Below are positions 18,872-30,114 of a DNA stretch of 64,000 bases, in pieces. The position numbers and the translations under genes are program-made. How positions within the stretch are numbered: the first letter of the stretch is position 1; each line of letters opens with the position of its first letter. Origin of the DNA: JACCXG01 sp963834305 (GTDB lineage Bacteria > Acidobacteriota > Vicinamibacteria > Vicinamibacterales > 2-12-FULL-66-21); contig CAWIAX010000001.1 in assembly GCA_963834305.1 (NCBI GenBank), positions 186,001 to 250,000 on the forward strand, written 5' to 3'. The notes under the pieces are model-generated. The model had not been told where the DNA came from. It saw only the letters and a list, made by a program, of their open reading frames with translations, and searched no databases.

Positions 18872-21096
18872 GCGCCGCGACCCGGCGGCGGGCGGCAGCG
18901 GCCTGGTGCGCGGCAGCGGCGCTGGCGCTGGCGGCGGGCACCGCCTCGGCGCAGGTGCCGGACTGGCCGTCCGAACGCCCGCCGCGGCCGCTTCCGGCAC
19001 GGGAGGTCAATTTCCCCCCCTACGCCATGCGCACGCTGGCCAACGGCCTGCAGGTCATCGCGGTGTCGCACCACGAGCAGCCGGCGGTCAGCCTGCGCCT
19101 GCTCGTCCGCGCCGGCGGGGCGCAGGACCCGCAGGCCAAGCCCGGCGTCGCGTCGCTGGCGGCATCGCTGCTCGACCAGGGGACGCCCACGCGCAGCGCC
19201 GAGCAGATCGCCCAGAAGATCGATTCGATCGGCGGCGCCATCGGCTCGGGCTCTGGCACCGACCTGACTTTCATCAACGCCGTGGTCATGAAGGACAGCT
19301 TCGACGTGGCGCTCGATCTCGTGTCGGATGCGGCGCGCAATGCCTCGTTCGCGCCGCAGGAAATCGAGCTGCAGCGCCGGCAGATGCTGTCGGGCCTGCA
19401 GGTCAGCTACGAAGACCCCGGTTACCTCGCCGGCGTGGTGTTCGACCGGCTGGTCTATGGCTTTCACCCCTACGGCCGCCCGGATGCCGGCACCCCTGAA
19501 TCGATCGCGTCGATCACGCGCGACGACCTGGTCGCGTTCCACAAGGCGTGGTTCGGCGCCAACAACGCCATCCTCGCCATCGTCGGCGACGTCTCGGCGG
19601 AGGAGGCATTTGCCGGCGCGGAGCGGGCCTTCGGCAGCTGGGCGAAATCGACGAGCACGGCCGAGCGGCCGGTGGATCCGCCGGCGCCGACGCGGCGCCT
19701 GGTGATCATCGACCGGCCGGGCGCGGTGCAGACGGAGATCCGCGCCGGGCATACCGCGCTGCCGCGGCAGCATCCCGATTACCTGGCGCTCGATCTCGCG
19801 ATGAAGATCCTGGGCGGCGAAGGGGGCAACCGGCTGTTCCGCGTGCTGCGCAGCGAGCGCGGGCTGACCTACGGCGCGTCCGCCGACCTCAACGCGCGCA
19901 AGAACACCGGCAGCATCGTCGCCGAGACGAACACGCGCTCCGACTCCACCGGCGAAGCGCTGCGGCTGCTGGTCGACGAGATGTGGCGGATCCAGAAGCA
20001 GCGGGTCAGCGAACGTGAGCTCGCCGACGCGCAGGCCTACCTGACGGGCAGCTTCCCGCTCACCATCGAGACGCCGAGCGCCATCGCGCTCCAGGTGCTC
20101 AACGCGGTCTTCTACGGCCTCGACCTGCGGGAGCTCCAGACCTACCGCGAGCGCGTCAACGCGGTCACCGTGGACGACATCCAGCGCGTCGCCCGCACCT
20201 ATCTTCACCCCGACCGGCTGTCGATCGTGCTGGTCGGCGACGCCAGCAGGTTCCAGCAGCAGCTGGCCGGCGCCGGGTTCCCGCAGGCCGAGCGCATTCC
20301 CGTCGGCGAGCTCGACCTGACGGCGGTGGATCTGCGCAGGAAGGCGCCAGCCGGAGGACGGCTCCAGCCGGTCGCATACCGGCCGCCGCCGGCGCCGCTG
20401 CGCCGCCAGCAGGGGACGTCGCGCGCGCTGCCGCCAGGGGCGGATACGCGCCTCCTGATCGAGCGCGCGGTGCGCGCGAAAGGGGGACTCGACAAGCTGA
20501 AGTCGATCCAGACCGTGCACGCCGTCTCCGATCTGATCGCGGAGACGCCGCGCGGGAAGGTGTCGGTGCCCACGACGATCCGCGTCCGCTATCCGCGGCA
20601 GTTCCGGGTCGACAGCGACATGCCCACCGGGCCGCTGGTGCAGGTCTTCGACAGCGGCACCTACTGGGTGCGGGACGGCCGGGGCGTGCACGAGCTGACG
20701 GACGATGCCGCCGAGTCGATGCGCCAGAACGTCGTCCGCGATCACATTTCACTGCTGCTGGCGCTCGGCGACGGGCGCCTGTCGGCACGGCGGGGCGACG
20801 ACCTGGCGGTGGACGGGAAGCCGATGCCGGCGCTGGTGGTGGACCTGGCCGCGTCCGGTCCGTTGACGCTCGTTCTCGATCCCGACACGGCCCTCATCGT
20901 GCGGCAGCGCTACCCGGCCAGGGGGGGCGCGGGCGACATCGAGGAATCCCTGACCGACTACCGCGACGTGAACGGTCTGCAGGTCGCCTTCTCGGTGACG
21001 GTCCGCCACCCCGGCGAGCTGCCGCTCACGCGCGTCCTGCGCAGCTTCGCCTACAACGTGCCGATCGCGGCCGCGGTCTTCTCGCGGCCGAGCTGA
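18868..21096 (+). CDS. M16 peptidase-like inactive partner with C-terminal lipoprotein-carrier-like domain
   Basis: 742 aa, exported (signal peptide about 1-29, ending TASAQ). Residues about 50-490 form two M16 domains, but where the HxxEH should be the sequence reads ASLAASLLDQGT, so the zinc site is lost; the R/Y-type half (NRLFRVLRSERGLTYG) is kept. After a Pro-rich linker, residues about 528-742 look like a separate beta-rich domain of the LolA/outer-membrane lipoprotein-sorting kind (AVRAKGGLDKLKSIQTVHAV, ESLTDYRDVNGLQVAFSVTV). Likely partner of the upstream peptidase. Confidence 0.88.
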   Translation: MSAATRRRAAAAWCAAAALALAAGTASAQVPDWPSERPPRPLPAREVNFPPYAMRTLANGLQVIAVSHHEQPAVSLRLLVRAGGAQDPQAKPGVASLAASLLDQGTPTRSAEQIAQKIDSIGGAIGSGSGTDLTFINAVVMKDSFDVALDLVSDAARNASFAPQEIELQRRQMLSGLQVSYEDPGYLAGVVFDRLVYGFHPYGRPDAGTPESIASITRDDLVAFHKAWFGANNAILAIVGDVSAEEAFAGAERAFGSWAKSTSTAERPVDPPAPTRRLVIIDRPGAVQTEIRAGHTALPRQHPDYLALDLAMKILGGEGGNRLFRVLRSERGLTYGASADLNARKNTGSIVAETNTRSDSTGEALRLLVDEMWRIQKQRVSERELADAQAYLTGSFPLTIETPSAIALQVLNAVFYGLDLRELQTYRERVNAVTVDDIQRVARTYLHPDRLSIVLVGDASRFQQQLAGAGFPQAERIPVGELDLTAVDLRRKAPAGGRLQPVAYRPPPAPLRRQQGTSRALPPGADTRLLIERAVRAKGGLDKLKSIQTVHAVSDLIAETPRGKVSVPTTIRVRYPRQFRVDSDMPTGPLVQVFDSGTYWVRDGRGVHELTDDAAESMRQNVVRDHISLLLALGDGRLSARRGDDLAVDGKPMPALVVDLAASGPLTLVLDPDTALIVRQRYPARGGAGDIEESLTDYRDVNGLQVAFSVTVRHPGELPLTRVLRSFAYNVPIAAAVFSRPS

Positions 21097-21110
21097 TCCC
21101 GGAGCTGCCG

Positions 21111-22262
21111 GTGCACGTCATGATCTCCTGCGGTGAGCCGTCTGGCGATCTGTACGCCGCGGAGCTCTCGCGCGAGATCCGCAGCCTCGCGCCGTCGGCG
21201 CGAATCACCGGCTTCGGCGGCGAGCGCCTCCGCGCCGCGGGCGCCGATCTCACCGCGGACTTCCGCGGCCTCTCGGTGACCGGGCTGCTCGAGGTCGTCG
21301 GGCTGCTGCCGCGCGCCTACGCGATGTACCGCCGGCTCGTGGCGCGCGCCCGGGCCGATCGTCCCGACGTCTTCGTGGCGATCGACTTTCCCGACTTCAA
21401 CTTCATCCTGGCGCGGGCGCTGCGGAAACTCGGCATCCCGGTCGTCTACTACATAAGCCCGCAGCTCTGGGCCTGGCGATCCGGCCGGATGAAGACCATG
21501 CGCGCCATTGCGGACCGGGTGCTGGTGATTTTCGAATTCGAGGAACAGGTGTATCGCGACGCGGGGGTACCGGTGCAGTGGGTCGGGCACCCGCTGCTCG
21601 ATGTGATCCCGCCCGGCCGTCCAGCGGCCGACATGCGGCGCGAGCTCGGCCTCCGGACGGGCGATCCCGTGGTCGCGCTGCTGCCGGGCAGCCGCCGCAA
21701 CGAGGTGCAGGCGATCCTGCCGGACCTCGTCACCGCCGCCGCGCTCATCCGGGCGCGCCTCCCGGCCGCGCAGTTCGTGCTGGCGCGCGCGCCGCACGTC
21801 GGCAGCGAACTGCTCGAGCCGCTTGCCCGGCTCACCGGCCAGCCGCCGCTCATCGCCGACGGGAAGACCGACGACGTGCTGGCGGCGGCAGATGTGGCGC
21901 TGGTCGCCTCGGGAACTGCGACGGTCCAGGCGGCGCTGCACGAGTGTCCGATGGTCGTGGTCTACCGGCTCGCGCCGCTGACCTATCGCCTGGGACGACC
22001 GTTCGTGCGCGTGGACACCTTCGCGATGGCCAACCTGGTCGCCGGCCGGACAGTCGTTCCCGAGCTCATCCAGGACGGCTTCACCCCCGAGCGGGTCGCG
22101 GCCGCGGCGCTCGAGGTGTTGACCGATGCCGCTGCCGCGGCGCGGATGCGGGCCGATCTGTCGGAGGTCCGTGCCCGTCTCGGCCAGCCCGGCGCCTCGC
22201 GCCGCGCCGCCGCCGCGGTGCTCGAGGCTGCCGGCGGCAGACCTGCCACAGCCGTGGGGTAG
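21111..22262 (+). CDS. lpxB: Lipid-A-disaccharide synthase
   Basis: Joins UDP-2,3-diacylglucosamine to lipid X to make the lipid A disaccharide at the inner membrane. 383 aa, GT19 family: ISCGEPSGDLYAAELSREI at the start, IDFPDFNFILARALRK, YYISPQLWAWRSGRMKTM and VGHPLLD are hallmarks, and GTATVQAALHECPMVVVYR lies in the UDP-binding half. GTG at 21111 has GGAG upstream; ATG at 21120 is possible. It follows the M16 pair by 14 bp. Confidence 0.97.
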   Translation: MHVMISCGEPSGDLYAAELSREIRSLAPSARITGFGGERLRAAGADLTADFRGLSVTGLLEVVGLLPRAYAMYRRLVARARADRPDVFVAIDFPDFNFILARALRKLGIPVVYYISPQLWAWRSGRMKTMRAIADRVLVIFEFEEQVYRDAGVPVQWVGHPLLDVIPPGRPAADMRRELGLRTGDPVVALLPGSRRNEVQAILPDLVTAAALIRARLPAAQFVLARAPHVGSELLEPLARLTGQPPLIADGKTDDVLAAADVALVASGTATVQAALHECPMVVVYRLAPLTYRLGRPFVRVDTFAMANLVAGRTVVPELIQDGFTPERVAAAALEVLTDAAAAARMRADLSEVRARLGQPGASRRAAAAVLEAAGGRPATAVG

Positions 22263-22271
22263 ACTGCTGGA

Positions 22272-22835
22272 ATGCTGAACCGCGCTCTCGTGTTGCTGGT
22301 CGTGTGCCTGACGCCCGCGGCGCTGCGCGCCACGGTCATCGTTCCCGCCGAGTTCCGGGAGATCGTGAATGGCGCCGGGATCATCGCCTACGGGCTCGTC
22401 ACCGGCACGACCGTCGAATCGAGTGCCGATCGCAAGCAGGTGGACACCGTGGTCACCATGCAGGTCGGGAGCTACCTCAAAGGAGGGCCGGGCGAGACGC
22501 TGGTGTTCAAGGTGCCGGGGGGACAGGTCGGGCGCTTCCGCAACGTCACCGTGGGTGCGCCGGTGTTCGCGGCCGGTGAAGAGGCGGTAGTGTTCCTCAC
22601 GGTCCGCGACGCCGATCTGCCGGTCGTGTTCGGCCTGAACCAGGGTGTGTTCCGCGTCCGCGTCGACGGCCGGACCCTGCGCCGCATGGTTACCCCGCCC
22701 GCACTGATGGCCCGCACGGAGGCCCCGGAGCTCGTCGTTCGCGGCGGCGTCGATCGCCGCGTGGTGCCGCTCGAGACCTTTGGCGTGCAGGTCCAGACGG
22801 TGCTCGCCGACGCGGCGGCCCGGAGCGGCCGATGA
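22272..22835 (+). CDS. Exported protein of unknown function, upstream of matrixin
   Basis: 187 aa with a signal peptide (MLNRALVLLVVCLTPAALRA) and a beta-rich body (EFREIVNGAGIIAYGLVTG, DTVVTMQVGSYLKGGPGETL, GEEAVVFL). No known domain recognised with confidence; similar small exported proteins sit next to matrixin-like peptidases in acidobacteria, as recalled. A TAGACT -10 box at 22260-22265 places the predicted transcript start exactly on the ATG (leaderless). Its stop overlaps the peptidase ATG (ATGA), so it heads a three-gene coupled unit. Confidence 0.75.
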   Translation: MLNRALVLLVVCLTPAALRATVIVPAEFREIVNGAGIIAYGLVTGTTVESSADRKQVDTVVTMQVGSYLKGGPGETLVFKVPGGQVGRFRNVTVGAPVFAAGEEAVVFLTVRDADLPVVFGLNQGVFRVRVDGRTLRRMVTPPALMARTEAPELVVRGGVDRRVVPLETFGVQVQTVLADAAARSGR

Positions 22836-23830
22836 CGCGGGGCACGCGTCCGGCGCTGGCCGCGGTGCTGGTGGCGCTTGCCGTGACGCCGGCCTTCGCC
22901 TACCTGAAGCTCGGGACCCGGATCCAGACGGGAACCGCGTCGCTCAGGTGGAACGACTTTCCCGTCCGCTATTTCGTGACCAACCGCCCGGCACCGGGCG
23001 TGAGCGCGGAACAGTTCCAGGGCGCCATCAACCGGGCATTCGGCACGTGGAATGCCGTCGAGACCGCGCAGACCTCGACCGAGTTCGCCGGCTTCACCCA
23101 GGCCAGTCCCGGTAGCGGCGACGGCGCGACGGTGCTCGGCTTCGCGAGCCGTCCCGATCTCGACCGCGTCCTCGGCGCGACCAGCCTGATCATCGACGTC
23201 ACCAACGGCGAGATCGTCGAGGCGGACATCTTCTTCAACACCGCGTTCCCCTGGTCGGTGTCCGCCGCCGGCGAGACCGGCCGGCACGACCTGGAGTCGA
23301 TTGCCGCCCACGAGATTGGCCACATGTTCGGCCTCGGGCACTCGGCGATCGGCGAGACCGAGCTCGTCGCCGGCGGCCGGCGGGTGCTCGGCGCCGAAGC
23401 GGTGATGTTCCCGATCGCCTTTGCCCCCGGCTCGATCAAGGACCGCTCGCTCAAGTCCGACGACATCGCCGGGCTCACCGACCTCTATGGCACCACCGAG
23501 TCGCGGCGGTCGAAGGGCAGCATCAGCGGCAGGATCACGAAGAACGGCGCAGGCGTGCTCGGCGCCCACGTCGTGGCCTTCAATCCCGCCACCGGCAGCC
23601 TCGTCGGCGGCTTCACGCTCAATGCCGAGGGCGCCTTCACGATCGCCGGGCTCGAGCCGGGGCCGCACGTGCTTCGCGTCGAGCCGCTCGACGACGGCGA
23701 CATCGACAGCTTCTTCGACGCCAGCCTCGACGTGGACGTGAACTTCCGGGCGCGCTTCCTGAACCGCCTCGTGGTGGTGCCGCGCGGCGGGGGCGCGAAC
23801 AACGTGGAGATCAAGGTGACGCCCAAGTGA
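22832..23830 (+). CDS. Secreted matrixin-like (M10) metalloprotease
   Basis: 332 aa, signal peptide about 1-22. The catalytic domain has the long zinc motif IAAHEIGHMFGLGHS (HExGHxxGxxH) near residue 155-169 and the Met-turn region VMFPIAFAPG downstream. Residues about 235-320 form a carboxypeptidase-regulatory-like beta-sandwich (GSISGRITKNGAGVLGAHVV). Member of a coupled trio with the exported protein before it and the barrel after it, each overlapping by 4 nt. Confidence 0.9.
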   Translation: MTRGTRPALAAVLVALAVTPAFAYLKLGTRIQTGTASLRWNDFPVRYFVTNRPAPGVSAEQFQGAINRAFGTWNAVETAQTSTEFAGFTQASPGSGDGATVLGFASRPDLDRVLGATSLIIDVTNGEIVEADIFFNTAFPWSVSAAGETGRHDLESIAAHEIGHMFGLGHSAIGETELVAGGRRVLGAEAVMFPIAFAPGSIKDRSLKSDDIAGLTDLYGTTESRRSKGSISGRITKNGAGVLGAHVVAFNPATGSLVGGFTLNAEGAFTIAGLEPGPHVLRVEPLDDGDIDSFFDASLDVDVNFRARFLNRLVVVPRGGGANNVEIKVTPK

Positions 23831-24516
23831 CGCGGCTGCGCGCCGGCTGTCTCGCCATCCTCCTCAGCGCGGCCGCCGTGCCGGGCGCGTCGGCGCAGGG
23901 CTTCCCAATCGGGGACGCGCCGCGCCGCGGGTCCATTGAGGTCGCCGGCGGCGGAGCCTGGCTGCCCGGGTTCGACGTGGAATCGATCAACGCCGTGCTG
24001 ACGCGCTCCACCGGAACTGCCGGCTTCGACCTGTTCTCGGCGGCGGGGGACGTCAACGGGTTCCCCGGTGCCTACGGGCGCCTCGGCTTCTATCTCTCGA
24101 GGGCCATCTCGATCGAGGCAGGAGTCCGCTACGCCACGCCGGAGCTGGCCTACCGGCTATCGGGCGACGCCGAGTCCGCGGACGACGAGACGGCGGCGGA
24201 GAAGCTGAGCCACTACGTGTTCAGCGGCTCGGTCCTCCTTCATGTCAACCGCGCGTCGTTTGCGGGGGGGCGGGCGGTGCCGTTCGTGTCCGCCGGCGGC
24301 GGCCATATCCGGGAGCTGCACGAGGGCAAAGAGCTCGTCGAGACCGGCAACGAGTTCCACGCCACCGGCGGCGTCAAATATTGGCTGGGGTCGGGCAGGC
24401 GCCGGCTCGGTCTGCGGGCCGAGGCCGGGTTCTCGTCGCGCCGGAAGGGATTCGATCGCGAAGAGGCGCGGCGCCTGCTGCCGCTGGTGCAGGGCGGTGT
24501 ATCGGTGCTGTTCTGA
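23827..24516 (+). CDS. Outer-membrane beta-barrel protein
   Basis: 229 aa with signal peptide (ending PGASAQ), alternating-hydrophobic strands rich in Gly/aromatics (GAYGRLGFYLSRAISIEAGV, VPFVSAGGGHIREL, GVKYWLGSGRRRLGLRAEAG) and a terminal Phe (GVSVLF), consistent with an 8-stranded barrel of the OmpW/porin-like small class. GTG start overlaps the matrixin stop (GTGA). Function unknown; linkage suggests a role with the secreted peptidase. Confidence 0.75.
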   Translation: MTRLRAGCLAILLSAAAVPGASAQGFPIGDAPRRGSIEVAGGGAWLPGFDVESINAVLTRSTGTAGFDLFSAAGDVNGFPGAYGRLGFYLSRAISIEAGVRYATPELAYRLSGDAESADDETAAEKLSHYVFSGSVLLHVNRASFAGGRAVPFVSAGGGHIRELHEGKELVETGNEFHATGGVKYWLGSGRRRLGLRAEAGFSSRRKGFDREEARRLLPLVQGGVSVLF

Positions 24517-24518
24517 AC

Positions 24519-24556
24519 AGCTGGGGAACTGGGAACGGGGGAGCTGGGGAACGGGG
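24519..24556. repeat. Short direct repeat, AGCTGGGGAAC/GGGAACGGGG units
   Basis: Two nearly identical 17-21 bp copies (CAGCTGGGGAACTGGGAACG and GAGCTGGGGAACGGGG) directly after the barrel gene. No hairpin. Resembles the intergenic GGTTCA patch in being a short, ungapped degenerate repeat. Confidence 0.5.
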
Positions 24557-24597
24557 CTGCCGCAGGGCCGGGCACCCCGCGGCAGCGTTCGCGCTTC

Positions 24598-24891
24598 TCA
24601 CATCTGGGTATTGAGCGTGGCGCCGCCCGCGGGCAGCACCGGGTCCTCATCATCCGTGACGGGCCGCTCGTAACGGCGCGGGGTCGCGTCCGCGGTGTGG
24701 CGATTGACGATGTCGTCGTCCGGCCCGCGGCTCGGGTCCACGTCGCCTCGATCCTCCCGGTCTTCCCGGTGTCGAGCCGCTGGATCCGCCGGGCGCGTCC
24801 CCGGTGGCTGGTCGCGCCGGAGCTGCACGGCGGGATCGGCGGTGGCTTCCCCGGTCGGGTCGTTCGAGCTCGACCGTCCGTCGCGGTTCAT
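24598..24891 (-). CDS. Hydrophilic, probably disordered 97-residue protein
   Basis: The start MNRDGRSSSNDPTGEATADP overlaps the stop of the preceding small gene by 4 nt (ATGA), which argues that both are translated. The product is very rich in Asp, Arg and Pro (AARHREDREDRGDVDPSRGP), with no hydrophobic core, so it is probably intrinsically disordered. No family recognised. Stop at 24598-24600. It converges on the barrel gene. Confidence 0.6.
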   Translation of the reverse strand: MNRDGRSSSNDPTGEATADPAVQLRRDQPPGTRPADPAARHREDREDRGDVDPSRGPDDDIVNRHTADATPRRYERPVTDDEDPVLPAGGATLNTQM

Positions 24892-25091
24892 CGCTCGCTC
24901 CTGCGCTGCCCCTGACCGCGTTCGCCGGTCTCCTGTTCCTCCTCGAGCCCGCGATTACTGATGCCCGCGCCGTGGCGATCGGTTTCGCTGCGGTTGCCCC
25001 CGGCGTCCGCCGCCTCGTTTTCGGATGTCCAGCGGTCGCCCTCGGCCTTGCTCTTCCGGGAAGCGTCGTTCGGTGCGTTCTGGTCAGCCAT
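24888..25091 (-). CDS. Hydrophilic, probably disordered 67-residue protein
   Basis: MADQNAPNDASRKSKAEGDR at the start, Glu/Arg/Asn-rich throughout, with GAGISNRGLEEEQETGERG near the C-terminus. Small acidobacterial proteins with an ISNR-like motif are recalled but not named. ATG at 25091 has GGAGG five nucleotides upstream. Diverges from acnA 94 bp away and is coupled to the next small gene. A stress-protectant (hydrophilin-like) role would fit the composition but is inference. Confidence 0.62.
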   Translation of the reverse strand: MADQNAPNDASRKSKAEGDRWTSENEAADAGGNRSETDRHGAGISNRGLEEEQETGERGQGQRRSER

Positions 25092-25173
25092 AAATCCTCC
25101 AGGCGCCCTGGTCGCAAATGGCGTACCGGCCCGGCCAGCGCCCTCCTCAGTTCACCCCGCCGCGGTTATCTAC

Positions 25174-25179
25174 TATGAT
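25174..25179 (+). promoter_or_regulatory. -10 box for leaderless acnA
   Basis: TATGAT at 25174-25179 sits exactly 6 nt before the ATG at 25186, so the expected +1 is the A of the start codon. No ribosome-binding site is visible before the ATG. Confidence 0.6.
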
Positions 25180-25185
25180 CGCGCG

Positions 25186-27933
<2,748 letters not shown>

Positions 27934-27953
27934 CGAATCCGGGGGGCCTCAAC

Positions 27954-29057
27954 GTGTGTCCCGACATCGGGGGCGGGGGCGGCCAGGCCGCGACGGCGCC
28001 GATTCTGTCGGCGGACGTCAAGCGGGAAGCGGCGGCCGTGGGCTTCGATCTCTGCGGCGTGGCTCCGGTGGCGAGTCACCCGGAACTGGCGTTCCTGCGC
28101 GAGTGGCTCGACCGCGGGTACGCGGCGGAGATGGCGTATCTCCACCGCTCGGCCGGGCGCCGGGCGGACGTGCGGGCGGTGGTGCCCGCGGCCCGCAGCG
28201 TCGTCTCTCTCGGCACGATCTACAACGTCGACCGTCCGTATTCGGCGGACCACCCCGACCCGGCCCGCGCGGCGGTGGCGCGCTACGCGTGGGGCGACGA
28301 CTACCACGAGGTCATCCAGCGCCGGCTCGATGCGCTGCTGGCCTGGCTGCGCCGCGCCGCCGGGCCGGCGTTCGAGGGGCGCGCCTACGTCGACACCGGT
28401 CCGGTCCAGGAGCGGGTCTACGCGCAGTACGCCGGGCTCGGCTGGATCGGGAAGAACACCTGCCTCATCAACCCGCAGCGGGGATCCTGGATCTTCCTGT
28501 CCGAGATCATCTGCAACGTGGAGCTCGCGCCGGACGAGCCGACGTTCGATCAGTGCGGCACCTGCACGTTGTGCCTGGCGTCGTGCCCCACCGGCGCGCT
28601 CGTCGAGCCTGGCGTCCTCGATTCGTCGCGCTGCCTGTCGTACCTGACGATCGAGAACAAGGGGGAGATTCCGGCGGCGCATCGCGACGACATCGCGGCG
28701 CACGCCTACGGCTGCGACATCTGCCAGGACGTCTGTCCGTGGAACGGCGCGCCGGCGGCGGCGCTGTCGGCCGATCCCGCCTGGCAGCCCCGCCCGGGGC
28801 TCGACGGTCCGCCGCTCCTCGACCTCTGGCGCCGGACAGACGACGAGCTGCGGGCGCTGCTGAAGGGCAGCGCGATGAAGCGGGCCGGGGTGCGGCGGCT
28901 GCGCCGGAACCTGGCCGTCGCCCTCGGCAACTCTGGAGATCCGTCCGCGGCCGATGCGCTCGCCGCGCACCGGGAGCCGACCTGCCTGGACCCGCTCGTG
29001 CAGGAACACGTGGCGTGGGCCATTGCCAAGCTGCGAAGGGGACCGACCCGATCATGA
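27954..29057 (+). CDS. queG: Epoxyqueuosine reductase
   Basis: Last step of queuosine tRNA modification, cobalamin-dependent. 367 aa. DTGPVQERVYAQYAGLGWIG covers the catalytic-Asp region, and two ferredoxin-like clusters follow: CGTCTLCLASCPTGAL near 200 and CDICQDVCPWN near 252. A C-terminal HEAT-like tail (MKRAGVRRLRRNLAVALGNS) is also typical. GTG start, no clear ribosome site. The stop overlaps yqgE by 4 nt. Confidence 0.95.
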   Translation: MCPDIGGGGGQAATAPILSADVKREAAAVGFDLCGVAPVASHPELAFLREWLDRGYAAEMAYLHRSAGRRADVRAVVPAARSVVSLGTIYNVDRPYSADHPDPARAAVARYAWGDDYHEVIQRRLDALLAWLRRAAGPAFEGRAYVDTGPVQERVYAQYAGLGWIGKNTCLINPQRGSWIFLSEIICNVELAPDEPTFDQCGTCTLCLASCPTGALVEPGVLDSSRCLSYLTIENKGEIPAAHRDDIAAHAYGCDICQDVCPWNGAPAAALSADPAWQPRPGLDGPPLLDLWRRTDDELRALLKGSAMKRAGVRRLRRNLAVALGNSGDPSAADALAAHREPTCLDPLVQEHVAWAIAKLRRGPTRS

Positions 29058-29599
29058 ATGCGTTCACACCATCGCTGTTGCTGTCGATGCCGCAGATGCA
29101 GGATCCGAACTTCTCGCGCACCGTCGTGCTGCTGTGTGAGTTCCGCCCGGAGGGGGCGTTTGGCCTCGTGCTGAACCGCCCGACCGAGATGGCGGCCGGC
29201 GACATGGTCCGGCTGGTGCCGCCCGTCGAGCGCGGCAACGACCTGCGGCTGTACGTCGGCGGGCCGGTGCAGCCCGAGCGGGGATGGATCCTGCTGCCGC
29301 AGCCGCCCGACGATCCCGACTGCCGGGCGGTGCTGGACGGCCTCTACCTGTCGGCGTCGCCGCTGGTGCTGCGGCAGATTCTCACGGCCTCGCCCGCGCC
29401 ACGGGCCCGCGTCCTGGCCGGCTACGCCGGCTGGGGGCCCGGGCAGCTCGACGACGAGCTCGCCGAGTCGGCCTGGCTGATCGGCGACATACACCTCGAT
29501 CTGATCTTCGATCTCGACCCGTCGGTCATGTGGGAAACCGCGATCCGCCGCCTCGGCGCCGATCCGTCGGCCCTCCAGACGAGCCACGGCGTTCACTGA
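29054..29599 (+). CDS. YqgE/AlgH (UPF0301) family protein
   Basis: 181 aa. PSLLLSMPQMQDPNFSRTVV at the start, GAFGLVLNRPTE, YVGGPVQPERGWIL and AGYAGWGPGQLDDELAESAW are the family motifs. AlgH was linked to alginate regulation in Pseudomonas, but the molecular function of the family is unknown. Coupled to queG by ATGA overlap and therefore probably in the acnA-queG transcript. Confidence 0.93.
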   Translation: MNAFTPSLLLSMPQMQDPNFSRTVVLLCEFRPEGAFGLVLNRPTEMAAGDMVRLVPPVERGNDLRLYVGGPVQPERGWILLPQPPDDPDCRAVLDGLYLSASPLVLRQILTASPAPRARVLAGYAGWGPGQLDDELAESAWLIGDIHLDLIFDLDPSVMWETAIRRLGADPSALQTSHGVH

Positions 29600-29652
29600 G
29601 GCCGGGCGTACGAATTCCTTCCAGCCTTGGCCGCCGGGCCATACAGCCGGTG

Positions 29653-29862
29653 TCAGTCCTGTGACAGCCGGATCGCGGGGGCTGGAGCGTCGTCGGTGTC
29701 CTGCAGGGTAGGGACGCCGGCAGGCTTCAGCCGGGACAGAATTCCGCGCATCCGGACTATCTCCAGGTGCAGCGCGGCGATACACGCCTCCTGCGTCTCG
29801 TGGCTCGCCACGGAGATGACACCGCAGGATGGGCATGGGCGCACAGCAGGTTCCTCGTGCAC
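29653..29862 (-). CDS. Possible small CPSCG-containing protein
   Basis: A 69-residue frame from GTG 29862: VHEEPAVRPCPSCGVISVAS then HETQEACIAALHLEIVRMRG. One CxxC plus His/Cys spacing suggests a small metal-binding protein with an amphipathic helix. The start is uncertain (upstream GTGs exist), and no ribosome site is clear. It lies in the 515-bp gap between yqgE and the rhomboid gene; the rest of that gap (29863-30114) shows only a TATAAG box near 30099. Confidence 0.35.
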   Translation of the reverse strand: MHEEPAVRPCPSCGVISVASHETQEACIAALHLEIVRMRGILSRLKPAGVPTLQDTDDAPAPAIRLSQD

Positions 29863-30114
29863 AGCGCGGACCTTTGAGCTTCCGTGGTGCACCGTCGCAG
29901 GGATGTCCAAGTTGTAGCAATAACCCGTCCACACCGGGGTACGCCGCGGCGGCAGCGCCAAAGGCGCGGAAACCGCGGGAAAACGCCCCAGCCGGTGACG
30001 CGCCGGCATGGGGTGCGGGCGGCGAAGCGGGCGGCGGATGAGCATTCTTACGCACCCGCGGGTGAACTTCCCGCACCGGCCAGGCCATTCCGCGCTGATA
30101 TAAGCTTCTTGCAC

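Noticed and set aside
29884..30114. N-terminal extension of the rhomboid protein to 29884
   Set aside because: The extra 77 residues are Arg/Pro noise; the zinc ribbon begins right after ATG 30115, and a -10-like box precedes it.
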